Shown: positions 50,022-59,784, counted from the stretch's first letter. The stretch: DNA of 64,000 nt from Sporisorium sorghi (GCA_023212695.1 JALCCG010000001.1:124001-188000), one strand, 5' to 3'. The notes: generated from the letters alone by a model not told the origin. A program made the numbers and translations.

Positions 50022-52631
50022 TTATTTTGTTACATGATCCACAGAGCAGCGCAGATCGTTTACGACTTGAGATACTGCGATCCGCTCCAGTATCCGGAGA
50101 TTCGGTAATCGAGTCTGCAAGGATGTAAGCTGTTGCTCATGATAGCTTAGGGGATCGGCCCAGTACTGTTCGGAGTGAATCTGCGCATGAACAACTGGGG
50201 ATCCGCAGTAGATGACCTGATCGAATAACACCTCAGAGAACAGATCAATCCGGTTCGTAAAATAAAGCTGTGGCCCGATCTTCCGAGTGCCCACAATAAG
50301 ATTGCCATGGTATAAGTGGGTATACACAATCACCAACAGATCTTCATCTTCGGTTAATCCCTTCACGATCTGCTGCCATCGCCTTGAGTTGGTCTCCCAT
50401 AGAGTGAGTCCGAGCACCAGCACAACGTGCTTACCGGTTTGCCGGATCCTGGACGCTATTTCCGAAGGTTGATCCACCATATGAAAAATGCTATGCGGTC
50501 CTTTTGGCAATCTCCACGACTTGTTCCATTTCTGCTCGTAATATGCTTTGTTCTTGTTCCATAGCGAGTTGTACACGCTATTCTTCAGCTTCTTGATCGT
50601 AGCGCTGCCGTGATGGTATACAAAAGCGTCCTCGACAATCGCCAGGCGGTACCCGGCATTTCTTACGCGCTCGCAATAATCATCATCCTCAAACATCCCC
50701 AGACCAAATGCGGGATCCAGAGTTCCTACACGTTCCCAGACACTCCGTTTAATAGCCACGCAGAAGAATCCTAGGAGATCCGTATAACGGGTTCTTCTCC
50801 GGTACCGCTCGTAGAACTCGCTAAGCCAACGCGGACTGGCGCCTTGTACAGCATCCCCTATGAAATGATCGAGCGCTTGATCATTTCCCACATGATTGGA
50901 CATCGGTCCTGTCATGGCAAGCGAGGCATCCTCTTGAAAAGGTCTGAGCAGACGGGAGATCCAGCTCCCATCCGGAACAAGGGTATCGTTATTGAGCAAT
51001 ATGATGAATTCTCCCGTAGATGCTTCACACCCCATCGTATTTCCGGCGGCGAAGCCAAGATTCGTAGTCGAGGTTATAACCTTGATCAGCGGATTGCTCA
51101 GGCTTCTAAGATAGGAGGAGGTTTGGTCCCTTGAGGCATTATCTACAATAATAACCTCCAGGTTAGGGTAATGACCCGGCTGCATTAGCCGGTGGAGGCA
51201 TTGCTGCGTGTAGGAGCAGTTATTATGAACCACCAGGATGACACTGACCTTGGGATACAGCTTCTGCACAATATGGGTATTCAGTGCTTCATAACGATGC
51301 TCCCAATTGTTATGCTCCGCAAATTGCTGCCGCTGCTTCATAACGCCAGCTTCGGCTTCAATCAGTGCAGCTTCAATTGCCTCCTCATACTCGGCAGCCG
51401 TATTGGCAATCGAGATCATGTCGCCCGCAACGGTCTTCACTTCAGGTAGCTCTGTAGAGACAACCGCCTTGCCGGCCGCCAAATATTCGTATAGCTTGAC
51501 GGGATTGGTAGCTTGCGTCAGTTCATTTTTTATGAACGGGATTAACGCGACCTGAAATCGATGCAGATAAGCCGGGAGTTCATGATACGGCTTCTCCCCG
51601 AGCAGCAATACGTTGCTTAGATCCTCAATGCCTGAGGTATCGCAGCCAAAGGTGTGTCCGATGAGGACAAACGTCCAATCCGGCCGATGCCTGGCCAGCG
51701 ATTCGATCAGCTGAATATCAAACCAGTCGGAGATGGCGCCATAATAACCAATGATCGGCTGATCGATCCCTTCAAGCTCGAACAGAGGTTCATTATCATT
51801 AGGCGGTTTGGAGAAATGAACAGTATCTGCTGCATTGCGAATAAGTACTGTGGACGGATTATAGGGAGCGGCCCAATCGTACAGATGCTGTGAGGTGGTT
51901 ACAACAAGCTCGGCTTCACGCAGAAGCTGTTCTTCTTGATGGAGCATGGTCTGGTCGTTGGTTGAAAAACCGGCATGGTGATCCATGCAATCGTAAACGA
52001 TATGATGCTGATCCATTGCCGTCACGAGTGGAGTCCAGAACGGAAGATCCACGATGGAGACCAATTGAAACAGTCCGAATTTATCCCGGACATACTCAAC
52101 TGACCATTTCAGGTACTGGATATCCCACAGATCCATTTCGTCCTGGTACAAATTTAACGGTTGATTGGCACATAAGGTGACAAGCCAAACATTCCGATCA
52201 ATATTTTTAACCGTTACCTGGCGGCCGATTTCTTCCTTTGATGCTTCCTCTTTACCTAAACCAACCATCTCCGTCGTTACATAAAAAACCCGATGTCCTT
52301 GCTGCGCAAACTGCTCCGATAACTGCTGGGGACGCTGCCATCGAAACTGCCAGTCAATTACGGGAAAACGCATGATATCGTATAGAGGCGCGGATATAGG
52401 TTCGGTCTTCTCGGCTGTCTGCAAGTCGGCTTCTCCAGACTTTACAGGCTCAGGTTCAGTATGCGATAAAGACCGCGAATATGTCATTGGCAGCGAGACA
52501 ACGGGGGACACCCTGGAAGCCAACCGCTTCTTTCGGTTGAACATCAGTCTACTGTGGCGGGCTTTCCACTGACGTGAGGCCGATCGATTGGAAGAAGACT
52601 TGCGGCGGCGGTGTTGCTTGATTTTATTCAA
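50022..52631 (-). CDS. Bifunctional glycosyltransferase (GT-B domain fused to GT2 domain)
   Basis: An 869-aa two-domain enzyme. A very basic N-terminal tail (KQHRRRKSSSNRSASRQWKA) precedes a GT-B glycosyltransferase (about 85-450; DWQFRWQRPQQLSEQFAQQGHRV, and VALIPFIKNELTQATNPVKLYEYLAAGKAVVST with the E-containing GT4 motif). A GT2 domain follows (about 460-660; VSVILVVHNNCSYTQQCL, EVIIVDNASRD, LLNNDTLVP). The last ~200 residues form a further domain I do not recognise. TTG 52631 is the start, with GGAGG six bases before it. It diverges from the DUF2642 genes. Such large fused enzymes build glycans on surface proteins or polymers; the target here is inferred only. Confidence 0.85.
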   Translation of the reverse strand: MNKIKQHRRRKSSSNRSASRQWKARHSRLMFNRKKRLASRVSPVVSLPMTYSRSLSHTEPEPVKSGEADLQTAEKTEPISAPLYDIMRFPVIDWQFRWQRPQQLSEQFAQQGHRVFYVTTEMVGLGKEEASKEEIGRQVTVKNIDRNVWLVTLCANQPLNLYQDEMDLWDIQYLKWSVEYVRDKFGLFQLVSIVDLPFWTPLVTAMDQHHIVYDCMDHHAGFSTNDQTMLHQEEQLLREAELVVTTSQHLYDWAAPYNPSTVLIRNAADTVHFSKPPNDNEPLFELEGIDQPIIGYYGAISDWFDIQLIESLARHRPDWTFVLIGHTFGCDTSGIEDLSNVLLLGEKPYHELPAYLHRFQVALIPFIKNELTQATNPVKLYEYLAAGKAVVSTELPEVKTVAGDMISIANTAAEYEEAIEAALIEAEAGVMKQRQQFAEHNNWEHRYEALNTHIVQKLYPKVSVILVVHNNCSYTQQCLHRLMQPGHYPNLEVIIVDNASRDQTSSYLRSLSNPLIKVITSTTNLGFAAGNTMGCEASTGEFIILLNNDTLVPDGSWISRLLRPFQEDASLAMTGPMSNHVGNDQALDHFIGDAVQGASPRWLSEFYERYRRRTRYTDLLGFFCVAIKRSVWERVGTLDPAFGLGMFEDDDYCERVRNAGYRLAIVEDAFVYHHGSATIKKLKNSVYNSLWNKNKAYYEQKWNKSWRLPKGPHSIFHMVDQPSEIASRIRQTGKHVVLVLGLTLWETNSRRWQQIVKGLTEDEDLLVIVYTHLYHGNLIVGTRKIGPQLYFTNRIDLFSEVLFDQVIYCGSPVVHAQIHSEQYWADPLSYHEQQLTSLQTRLPNLRILERIAVSQVVNDLRCSVDHVTK

Positions 52632-52870
52632 GATTAGCCTCCTCTCTGGTGCAAAGGTCTATTTAACAAAATATGTATCATCTAAATCATCTGTATGGGT
52701 AGATCACCATTTGGAACGGAAATACCCAAAATGTTCGGGGTCTCCTTATGGCTTGATTGAACCCTAATGTCCCTCGGAGTAGGCCATTTTCTTATCTTTG
52801 GCATTCTAGGTTGCCATTGTCCTGACCGTAACATAAGGTACCAATGAGTATATACAGGGGGGATGCACTA
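52632..52870. other. Divergent control region of the glycosyltransferase / DUF2642 genes
   Basis: About 240 bases. On the plus strand a sigma-K-like promoter lies at 52813-52840. On the minus strand a weaker AC-17-CATATTTTG can be read near 52668-52695. No gene is seen. Confidence 0.35.
52813..52840 (+). promoter_or_regulatory. Sigma-K-like promoter of the DUF2642 genes
   Basis: CATAAGGTA (52832-52840) fits the mother-cell sigma-K -10 consensus CATANNNTA. A GCC, 16 bases upstream, is a partial match to the ACC-type -35. It lies about 30 bases before GTG 52871. Confidence 0.4.
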
Positions 52871-53269
52871 GTGAGGAGATATTGGAGCCGGAGGCAGCAA
52901 GGGGAGTGTAAGGAGATCACGGGGCGAAGAAAGAAGAAACAGGGGCGACCTTCACATTCGATATGGTGTAAACTCCGGATGCTTCATCGTAAGCTCATAC
53001 GGAATTTGGCACAGATCCGGTTGCAGCTTAGCCGGTTAACTGCCCGGGTTCAAGCATTACAGGAGCAGGTGAACGAACGGCAAGGAGGTCCAAGCAGCAG
53101 TGTCACCGCTTTGTTAACTGGAAAATTGAATACTCGGCTGACGGTTGAAACGACGGCGGGCTCCGTATTCGGAACGCTGATCGCGATCGGTGAGGATTTC
53201 GTTCAGATCGCAGAGCCGAATGGCAGTATTGCCATCATACCGATGCGCAGCTTCTTATCTATTTCTTGA
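52871..53269 (+). CDS. Basic protein with C-terminal DUF2642/LSm-like domain
   Basis: A 132-aa protein. The first 45 residues are strikingly basic (RRYWSRRQQ, GRRKKKQGRPSH), followed by an amphipathic coiled-coil-like helix (LIRNLAQIRLQLSRLTARVQALQEQV). A small beta-barrel domain with LTVETTAGSVFGTLIAIGEDFVQI and IIPMRSFLSI resembles DUF2642 (Sm-like). GTG 52871 is chosen after GGGGGG at eight bases; an earlier in-frame ATG (52844) overlaps that site. A second DUF2642-like gene follows in the same direction. Function is unknown; a spore-surface role is inferred from the sigma-K-like promoter. Confidence 0.7.
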   Translation: MRRYWSRRQQGECKEITGRRKKKQGRPSHSIWCKLRMLHRKLIRNLAQIRLQLSRLTARVQALQEQVNERQGGPSSSVTALLTGKLNTRLTVETTAGSVFGTLIAIGEDFVQIAEPNGSIAIIPMRSFLSIS

Positions 53270-53293
53270 TCACAGTCCGAGGAGGGGAACACA

Positions 53294-53497
53294 ATGGATT
53301 TTTCGGAAATTCTGGCGACTTTCATAGGCAGGACGGTAGAGATCATCCAAACCAATCAATTTCTGCAGGGACAGTTACGATCCGCAACGGATGGATTCAT
53401 TACAGTGGAGGTTGTAAGCTCAAATTATATCCCTACATCACAAGTGGTCACAGTACTTAATGAGAGCATTTCATTTGTTCGCATTTTGCCTCTCTGA
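53294..53497 (+). CDS. Small DUF2642/LSm-like protein
   Basis: A 67-aa protein consisting almost wholly of one small beta-domain: FIGRTVEIIQTNQFLQGQLRSATDGFITVEV then VVTVLNESISFVRIL. The pattern (strand, 'G.L....DGFITV', strand, 'I.F..I') matches the domain at the end of the preceding protein. Ribosome binding site GAGGAGGGG. It starts 24 bases after its neighbour. It is not identifiable beyond the fold family. Confidence 0.7.
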   Translation: MDFSEILATFIGRTVEIIQTNQFLQGQLRSATDGFITVEVVSSNYIPTSQVVTVLNESISFVRILPL

Positions 53498-53506
53498 GTG
53501 ATCGGC

Positions 53507-54829
53507 TTATTCCAATTCATTGAACACATCTTTTGTAGAGTTTCTCCATGCTGAATAGTGCAGAGGATGGCGATGAGTGGTGCTGGAGCTTCGGAGTCTG
53601 CGGTGGTATATCGACTCTGGCACATGGTACAGTTTGTGATGAAGGGATAGTCTGGACAGCAGATCGATATCTTCATAGAGTCTTCCTTCAAATAGCATGT
53701 CTTCGTTCCAGCCTTTCACCTGTTTAAGCGAAGAAACATTAAACATGCGCGGAGCTATAGCATATGCATCGTTTCGCAGACTATCGCAAGACAGGGAAGA
53801 GGGGGCCGTGTGTACTCTTTGATACACCAGCTGTTTGTTTGCACGCTCAAGCCATTCTACATGATTGCCGTAAATAACGTCAGCATACTGCACCCTATGG
53901 GCTTCCCGCAGAAGGACTTCAAGCGCATTTGGTGCCAGCCAATCATCGGCATCCAGCTCTAGCAGCCAGCGGGCATGGGATAGATGCAATATTCGGTTTA
54001 ATGCATGCGCTTTACCCCGATTCTTTTGCTGTCTTACTATTGTAATGCGGGAATCTTCGGGCAGATGCCGCAGGCAGGCTTCTGTCTCTTCAGACGTTGA
54101 ACCATCATCGAGGATTACAAGCTCCCAATCCTTACAGCTCTGTACCAACACGGATCGGACAGCCCAAGTCAGATACTCGCTGTCATTATAAGTACACAGA
54201 GCAATTGTGACAAGCGGGGGGCTAACCGCTTCCGTCCGCTGTGAATGGGTATGGGCAGCTGCAAGAAGAAGCGGCGACACCGCCAACCATTCTTCTGCTT
54301 CCTTCATCCAGGCAGGGGCCCTGCGATGATGACACAATATGGCTTGGCAATCCATTTCAGACCATTCATATTGGCCGGATAATTGGAGCTGTTTATCAAT
54401 TAACACATATTTCTGAAACGGAAGCTGATCCTTTGTTGCAAAACCCTTTTGATGGCCGTTCATTACAGCCTGCGTGCGCCATATCAGGGGTCCCCTGGGA
54501 ATACGGAGAGGTGAAGCGGTCCTGGAAGCTGAAACATGTGGCTGACCTATCATATGGACGGGATTCAGAATAAAACCTGCTAGTTGGTCAGAGGCGGTTC
54601 GCAGCCATCGTTCCAGCTCGATTTTTGCATGAGGCTGTACATCATCACCGGCGTAGAGTGTCATAAACCAGGGAAGCGTCTCTACTGACAAGGCTTCATT
54701 CATGACCCAGGCAGCGCGTTCTTCGCTTGGAATCACAATCGGACGAGCGTCCGGAAAAACGCGTTGAACCGAGGATACGGTGCTCTCGCTTAATTGAGAA
54801 TGTGTTCCCGGTAGAATAAATACCAACAT
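53507..54829 (-). CDS. Glycosyltransferase family 2 with N-terminal extra domain
   Basis: A 440-aa protein. Residues 1 to about 200 look like a degenerate or distinct GT-A-like domain (MTLYAGDDVQPHAKIELERW). From about 205 a full GT2 domain follows: PLVTIALCTYNDSEYLTWAVRSVLVQS, WELVILDDGSTSEET, RGKAHALNRIL and LLELDADDWL (DAD metal site), then NEDMLFEGRLYEDIDLLSRLSLH. ATG 54829 has a modest ribosome binding site (GGAACGTGAG). It converges on the DUF2642 genes. The fifth glycosyltransferase of the cluster. Confidence 0.84.
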   Translation of the reverse strand: MLVFILPGTHSQLSESTVSSVQRVFPDARPIVIPSEERAAWVMNEALSVETLPWFMTLYAGDDVQPHAKIELERWLRTASDQLAGFILNPVHMIGQPHVSASRTASPLRIPRGPLIWRTQAVMNGHQKGFATKDQLPFQKYVLIDKQLQLSGQYEWSEMDCQAILCHHRRAPAWMKEAEEWLAVSPLLLAAAHTHSQRTEAVSPPLVTIALCTYNDSEYLTWAVRSVLVQSCKDWELVILDDGSTSEETEACLRHLPEDSRITIVRQQKNRGKAHALNRILHLSHARWLLELDADDWLAPNALEVLLREAHRVQYADVIYGNHVEWLERANKQLVYQRVHTAPSSLSCDSLRNDAYAIAPRMFNVSSLKQVKGWNEDMLFEGRLYEDIDLLSRLSLHHKLYHVPESIYHRRLRSSSTTHRHPLHYSAWRNSTKDVFNELE

Positions 54830-55041
54830 CCGCTCACGTTCCTTTCCCTCGTCTTGTCCTTAAGGCTGCTTATGTACATAGTTGCAATGGATATGATGCC
54901 GGTTCCTTGTTATCGTATGCCCCTACATGAGGGGCGGATACAAATTGCATCTCACATTCTCTTGGGTTGCGACCACCTGGTAAATGGGGAATAATAGAGC
55001 TTAGTGTCCGGATTTATAGATGGAGGGGGTTTACGAATCTA

Positions 55042-56853
55042 ATGAAGTCAAATGAGCGTCAGATCATATTGCAAGCCCAGGAGTTTACACGTTCGGTTCT
55101 TGAACGGGATTCGAGCGGTCACGATTGGTGGCATATCCAGCGCGTCACCCGCATCGCCCGTATCCTGGCGAATCTTGAAGGTGCCAATGTATACATATGC
55201 GAGCTGTCGGCGCTGCTTCATGACGTGGCGGACGAGAAGTTAAATGAATCCAAGGAAGCGGGTTACGAGCGGGTTCAGAATTGGCTGATGCAAGCCGGTG
55301 TTGAGACCACTGACCGGGAATTAGTGCTTGAAATCATAAACACGATGTCATTTTCAGGCGGAACGGGAAATACAATGCGGACCCTGGAAGGCCGAATCGT
55401 GCAGGACGCCGATCGTCTGGATGCGCTTGGCGTCATCGGCATTGCCCGTACTTTTGCTTATTCCGGCTGGAAGGGGCAGAAGATGTATGATCCTTTCATT
55501 CCTCTTCGAGAGAAGATGACGCGCGAGGAATACCGGTCGGGTGAAAGCACGGCCATCAACCATTTCTACGAGAAGCTACTGAAGCTGAAGGATCGAATGA
55601 ACACGGAATCAGCGAGACTTCTTGCAGATAACAAGCATCAGAGTCTCGAACTTTTCCTGCAAGCATTCGACAAGGAATGGGCGATCGGGAATAACGCATA
55701 CCTGTCTGAATCTCCAATTCACCGAGGCAATGTAACCAGAGTCCATATTGCGTTTGATGACTCTACCGCCGGCTCGTTAAAATTAATGCTGCAATCGAAC
55801 CTCGGGGAGATTGTAGTTACACTGGGAGATAACCTCATGGTCGGACCGCTTCCGAACGACCGTGATTTCTCCCATTCGTTCTCCGGCAGAAATGAATGGA
55901 TTCAGGAGCGATACAGCACTGCATATGCAGACGACAGGAAGCAGAGCATGCTGCAAGCGGCGTTTAGTTGGCACATATGGCCGCAGCAGTTGATGGAGGT
56001 GCCTTGTCTTATATGGGCGGGAGATTCCGCTTCTGAACAATTAGGTCTGCGCAGGCTGTTGTCCTTGATGCCAAACCATCCCGATGCCATGGTGATCAAT
56101 GCAACAAGCATTCTTCATGAACAAGATCCAAATACCTGGTATAAGGGAACATATGAGATGACTCCGAAGAAACTCCAAACCGTACTGAACGTATCCGAGC
56201 TTGTGAGGCTATCGCCAGAAGAGCAGGCTGGTTACCGCGAGGAGTGGAGTCGGCTGTTGAACGAAGACGGGACACTTCGGGTGCTGAAAGGCAAGGAGCT
56301 GCACACGGTATCGGAGTCTGATTATGATGCTGATATATTAGAAGCTGCATATCGGGTTGAAGCCAGACACGGGTTCTTCAAGAAATCAGCCCGTATCATT
56401 GGCGATGTGATCGGCAATGGCGAACTGACCGTTCCGGACTCATTCGTTGAGTACAGGGTTCGCCACCTGATTCGGGAAGGAGCTTTAGTTCATACCGGTG
56501 ATCTGAGTACAATGCGTAACTACAGCGTGTCTCTTGTGGATACTTCGATACCTGAGGAGCAATGGAGCCATGAACAGCGATTGGCCAAGGTCGTGAAGGT
56601 GAGGTCGCTGCTCCATGAGATGATGGAGATCAATCTTTCGGAAAAAGACGTGATGGAGCAATTGAGCCAGTTGGATGCTGCCGCTCTCGGCTTACCTCCT
56701 TCTGCTCAGCCGGAAGTGGATGAAGGTGGTATCCAAGCTCTATTAGATGAACTGTTGATTACCTACCAACAACATAAAGAACAACGGATATCCATCATGG
56801 AATCGCTGGGCAAGATGTTAAACCACATGCATCAGGATACTCATAAAGAGTAG
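55042..56853 (+). CDS. HD-domain phosphohydrolase fused to DUF1835-DUF3658
   Basis: A 603-aa fusion. Residues about 1-215 are an HD-type metal phosphohydrolase (YedJ/YpgQ-like): SGHDWWHIQRV (first His), SALLHDVADEK (HD pair), IVQDADRLDALGVIGIART (final Asp), FYEKLLKLKDRMNTESARLLA. From about 230 a DUF1835 domain follows (VHIAFDDSTAGSLKLMLQ, VVTLGDNLMVGPLP, LIWAGDSASEQLGLRRLL). DUF3658 comes at about 440-530 (RIIGDVIGN, DSFVEYRVRHLIREGALVHTGDLSTMRNYSV), then a helical tail. HD and DUF1835 proteins are usually encoded separately in Bacilli. ATG 55042 starts the HD domain; GGAGGGGG lies twelve bases upstream. Confidence 0.85.
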   Translation: MKSNERQIILQAQEFTRSVLERDSSGHDWWHIQRVTRIARILANLEGANVYICELSALLHDVADEKLNESKEAGYERVQNWLMQAGVETTDRELVLEIINTMSFSGGTGNTMRTLEGRIVQDADRLDALGVIGIARTFAYSGWKGQKMYDPFIPLREKMTREEYRSGESTAINHFYEKLLKLKDRMNTESARLLADNKHQSLELFLQAFDKEWAIGNNAYLSESPIHRGNVTRVHIAFDDSTAGSLKLMLQSNLGEIVVTLGDNLMVGPLPNDRDFSHSFSGRNEWIQERYSTAYADDRKQSMLQAAFSWHIWPQQLMEVPCLIWAGDSASEQLGLRRLLSLMPNHPDAMVINATSILHEQDPNTWYKGTYEMTPKKLQTVLNVSELVRLSPEEQAGYREEWSRLLNEDGTLRVLKGKELHTVSESDYDADILEAAYRVEARHGFFKKSARIIGDVIGNGELTVPDSFVEYRVRHLIREGALVHTGDLSTMRNYSVSLVDTSIPEEQWSHEQRLAKVVKVRSLLHEMMEINLSEKDVMEQLSQLDAAALGLPPSAQPEVDEGGIQALLDELLITYQQHKEQRISIMESLGKMLNHMHQDTHKE

Positions 56854-56920
56854 GCCAGTCCGTACAACCTGGGTGCGGTGTCAATAGAATAGACAGAGAA
56901 TGACGGAAAGTGGTGGCGAT

Positions 56921-57991
56921 ATGTTATTTACGAATCAGCAGCTACGAACCATTAGAGAGCATGCGCTAAGTATGGACAAGGAAAGACAAGTAACTCAGGA
57001 AGTATTAGATATCCTATATGATCATCGTCTGTTTCACTTGTTTGTGCCTGATGAGCTTGAAGGTCGAATGACTCCGCTTCCCGAGGCAACACGTATTTTT
57101 CAGGAGAGCGCCAGAATCGATGGGAATTTGGGGTGGCTGGTTACGATTGGGGCAGGCGGTGGGTTCTTTGCAGCCATGATGAATCCGGAAGTCAGCCGCG
57201 GCGTATTCGCATACCGGGAAGCTGTGATTGCCGGCAGTGGGATGCCGTCCGGGACTGCAACAAGGGTAGAAGGCGGGTATGTTGTGAACGGCAGCTGGAA
57301 ATATTGCAGCGGTTCTACTTATGCGACCACCTTTACAGCCAATGCTGTCATTGAGCCAGCGCCCAACCGTAATGATGCCGTATCCTCTTCAACACCTGGC
57401 GAATCCGAGATTCGTTCCTTCATCCTGAATCCGGAGCAGATTGACATTCTGGCAGATTGGAACGCCTTCGGTCTGCGAGCAACTGGAAGCCATACGATAT
57501 CGGCGGTGGATGCATTCGTACCGGATGACATGACATTCTTGCTCACGGAGACCAAGGGATATGAGCAAGAAACCATCTATCGCTATCCCTTCCTTCCTTT
57601 TGCACAAGTTTCTTTTGCAGGTGTTGCGGCCGGGATCGCAGAGCATTTTCTGGAGGCGGCAGAGGCACTTGCGGTCCAGCGGGGAAGCTCATCTTACGTC
57701 ATCGGCAAGCTGGAGGAATGTAAGGCAGCGCTGGAGCAATCCATGTCAGTCTTTTATGTGACGGTAGAGAAATCATGGGAGGAACTGCTTCGCGTCGGCG
57801 GATTGTCAGCTGAGACAGAGGCCGAGGTAACGGCGAAGAGCATAGCAGCGGCAAATACGGCTTTATCCTGTGGTCAGCAGTTGTTTCCACTGCTGGGACT
57901 GTCCGCAGCTATGGAGGATGCGGAAGTGAACCGCTGCTGGAGGGACCTTCAAACCGCATGCTCGCATGCGCTGCTAAGAAACTTCTCATGA
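56921..57991 (+). CDS. Acyl-CoA-dehydrogenase-like flavoprotein (monooxygenase/hydroxylase type)
   Basis: A 356-aa FAD/FMN enzyme of the acyl-CoA dehydrogenase superfamily, nearest by eye to the flavin-dependent hydroxylase branch (HpaB/DszC-like C-terminal form). Visible features are ESARIDGNLGWLVTIGAGGG, VEGGYVVNGSWKYCSGSTYATTFTANAV (flavin-binding beta region), DWNAFGLRATGSHTISAVDAFVPDD and the C-terminal helical bundle. The catalytic Glu of true acyl-CoA dehydrogenases is not evident. ATG 56921 follows GTGGTGG; ATG 56900 is an alternative. It follows the HD fusion gene by 67 bases. Confidence 0.78.
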   Translation: MLFTNQQLRTIREHALSMDKERQVTQEVLDILYDHRLFHLFVPDELEGRMTPLPEATRIFQESARIDGNLGWLVTIGAGGGFFAAMMNPEVSRGVFAYREAVIAGSGMPSGTATRVEGGYVVNGSWKYCSGSTYATTFTANAVIEPAPNRNDAVSSSTPGESEIRSFILNPEQIDILADWNAFGLRATGSHTISAVDAFVPDDMTFLLTETKGYEQETIYRYPFLPFAQVSFAGVAAGIAEHFLEAAEALAVQRGSSSYVIGKLEECKAALEQSMSVFYVTVEKSWEELLRVGGLSAETEAEVTAKSIAAANTALSCGQQLFPLLGLSAAMEDAEVNRCWRDLQTACSHALLRNFS

Positions 57992-57993
57992 AC

Positions 57994-58034
57994 AAAAAAC
58001 CATGAACTGCGTGGTAAGCCGTTCATGGTTTTTT
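57994..58034. terminator. Bidirectional terminator
   Basis: AAAAAACCATGAAC pairs perfectly with GTTCATGGTTTTTT around a 13-base loop, between the flavoprotein gene and ureC. Confidence 0.9.
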
Positions 58035-58071
58035 AGTATTACTATCCCGAAGCTTCTTATATATCTTGGGG

Positions 58072-59784
58072 TTAAACGAGGAAATAACGCTGTGACAGGG
58101 GGAGATTGGCAGATGGTGCGCTTGTCAGCTTCTCGCCGTTCACGGTAACTGCGTAAGTCACAGGATCCACCATAATTTCCGGCGTCTCACCATTGTGGAT
58201 AAGATCCGCTTTTCTCACGGTCCGGCAGTTCTGAACAGGCAGGAGCTGCTTTCGCAATCCTAATGGATCAAGCGTCCCCATTTCTAGGGAGGATTGCGAG
58301 ACAAAGGTCGCGCTAAGTGCAGCCTGCGCTCCACCGTAACTGCCAAACATCGGCCGATACATATAAGGCTGCGGTGTGGCGATCGAAGCGTTCGGATCTC
58401 CCACGACCGCATGGACAATCATGCCGCTTTTCAGCACCATCTCCGGTTTGGCGCCGAAAAAGGCGGGCTTCCAGAGCACGAGGTCGGCCATTTTCCCCAC
58501 TTCAATGGAGCCGACATAATTCGAGATGCCATGGGTGATGGCAGGGTTAATGGTGTATTTGGCAATGTAGCGCTTAATCCGGAAATTGTCAGCAATTGTA
58601 TCCGGACCTAACGGACCGCGCTGTTGTTTCATTTTGTCCGCCGTTTGCCATGTGCGGATGGCGACTTCACCAACACGGCCCATGGCTTGAGAGTCGGAGC
58701 TGGTCATGCTGATGGCTCCAATGTCATGTAGGATGTCTTCCGCGCCAATCGTCTCTGCCCGGATTCGGGAAGCGGCAAAGGCAACATCCTCCGGGATGCG
58801 CGGATCCAAATGATGACATATCATCAGCATATCCAGATGTTCATCCAGCGTATTGACGGTATATGGCATCGTTGGGCTGGTAGAGGAGGGGAGAACGTTC
58901 GGCATGGAAGCCACCCGAAGCAGGTCAGGTGCATGGCCGCCTCCGGCGCCTTCGGTATGATAGGTATGAATTGCCCGACCGTTAAAGGAGCGCAGGCTGT
59001 CTTCAACATAACCGGCTTCGTTCAGTGTATCGGTATGAATATTAACCTGTACATCCAGCTCTTCAGCGACATTCAGGCATTTATCGATGACATATGGCGT
59101 GCTGCCCCAGTCTTCATGAATCTTAAGTCCGGCAGCGCCTGCATGCACCTGTTCCGCCAGCGCTTCAGGGCGGCTGCTGTTCCCGCGCCCCAGAAATACC
59201 ATATTAATCGGCAATGCATCGGTTGCCTGCAGCATGCGCTGCAAATTCCATACCCCTGAAGTACAGTTCGTAGCCAGCGTACCCGTGGCGGGTCCGGTGC
59301 CTCCGCCAACAAATGTGGTCACACCACTTTGAAGTGCAATTTCCACTTGCTGCGGACTGATGAAGTGTACATGCGAATCCACACCGCCAGCCGTTACAAT
59401 CAAATTTTCGCCTGAGATGACTTCGGTACCAACTCCGATAATCATGCCGTCGGTAACGCCATCCATCATCAGGGGGTTCCCCGCTTTACCAATGCCGCTA
59501 ATGAATCCGTCCTTAATCCCGATATCGGCTTTGACGATGCCCCAGGTGTCGATGATGATGGCATTCGTAATGACCAGATCCAGTACGCCTTCCGCACGGG
59601 TCGCCAGTGGATGCTGACCCATTCCGTCACGAATGACTTTACCGCCTCCAAAAACACATTCATCCCCGTAAACGGTAAAGTCCTTTTCAATCTCAAGCCA
59701 GAGGGAGGTATCGGCGAGTCTTACGCGATCTCCTGTCGTAGGCCCATACATACTGGCGTAGGTAGCGCGATCAATCTTTGTCAT
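58072..59784 (-). CDS. ureC: Urease subunit alpha
   Basis: A 570-aa catalytic subunit that hydrolyses urea at a di-nickel centre. All ligands are in place: HVHFISPQ (two His), GLKIHEDWG (carbamylated Lys), [53 protein letters not shown] (active-site flap His) and [12 protein letters not shown] (Asp). Length is normal. ATG 59784 overlaps the ureAB stop (ATGA). A terminator follows within 40 bases; no ureD/E/F/G accessory genes accompany it in this window. Confidence 0.97.
   Translation of the reverse strand: MTKIDRATYASMYGPTTGDRVRLADTSLWLEIEKDFTVYGDECVFGGGKVIRDGMGQHPLATRAEGVLDLVITNAIIIDTWGIVKADIGIKDGFISGIGKAGNPLMMDGVTDGMIIGVGTEVISGENLIVTAGGVDSHVHFISPQQVEIALQSGVTTFVGGGTGPATGTLATNCTSGVWNLQRMLQATDALPINMVFLGRGNSSRPEALAEQVHAGAAGLKIHEDWGSTPYVIDKCLNVAEELDVQVNIHTDTLNEAGYVEDSLRSFNGRAIHTYHTEGAGGGHAPDLLRVASMPNVLPSSTSPTMPYTVNTLDEHLDMLMICHHLDPRIPEDVAFAASRIRAETIGAEDILHDIGAISMTSSDSQAMGRVGEVAIRTWQTADKMKQQRGPLGPDTIADNFRIKRYIAKYTINPAITHGISNYVGSIEVGKMADLVLWKPAFFGAKPEMVLKSGMIVHAVVGDPNASIATPQPYMYRPMFGSYGGAQAALSATFVSQSSLEMGTLDPLGLRKQLLPVQNCRTVRKADLIHNGETPEIMVDPVTYAVTVNGEKLTSAPSANLPLSQRYFLV

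Noticed and set aside
52844..52871. ATG 52844 as the start of the DUF2642 protein
   Set aside because: The GGGGGG ribosome binding site lies inside that frame, so GTG 52871 is the better start.
54910..54940. Terminator GCCCCT-ACAT-GAGGGGC upstream of the HD fusion gene
   Set aside because: A good short hairpin, but no T run follows on either strand.
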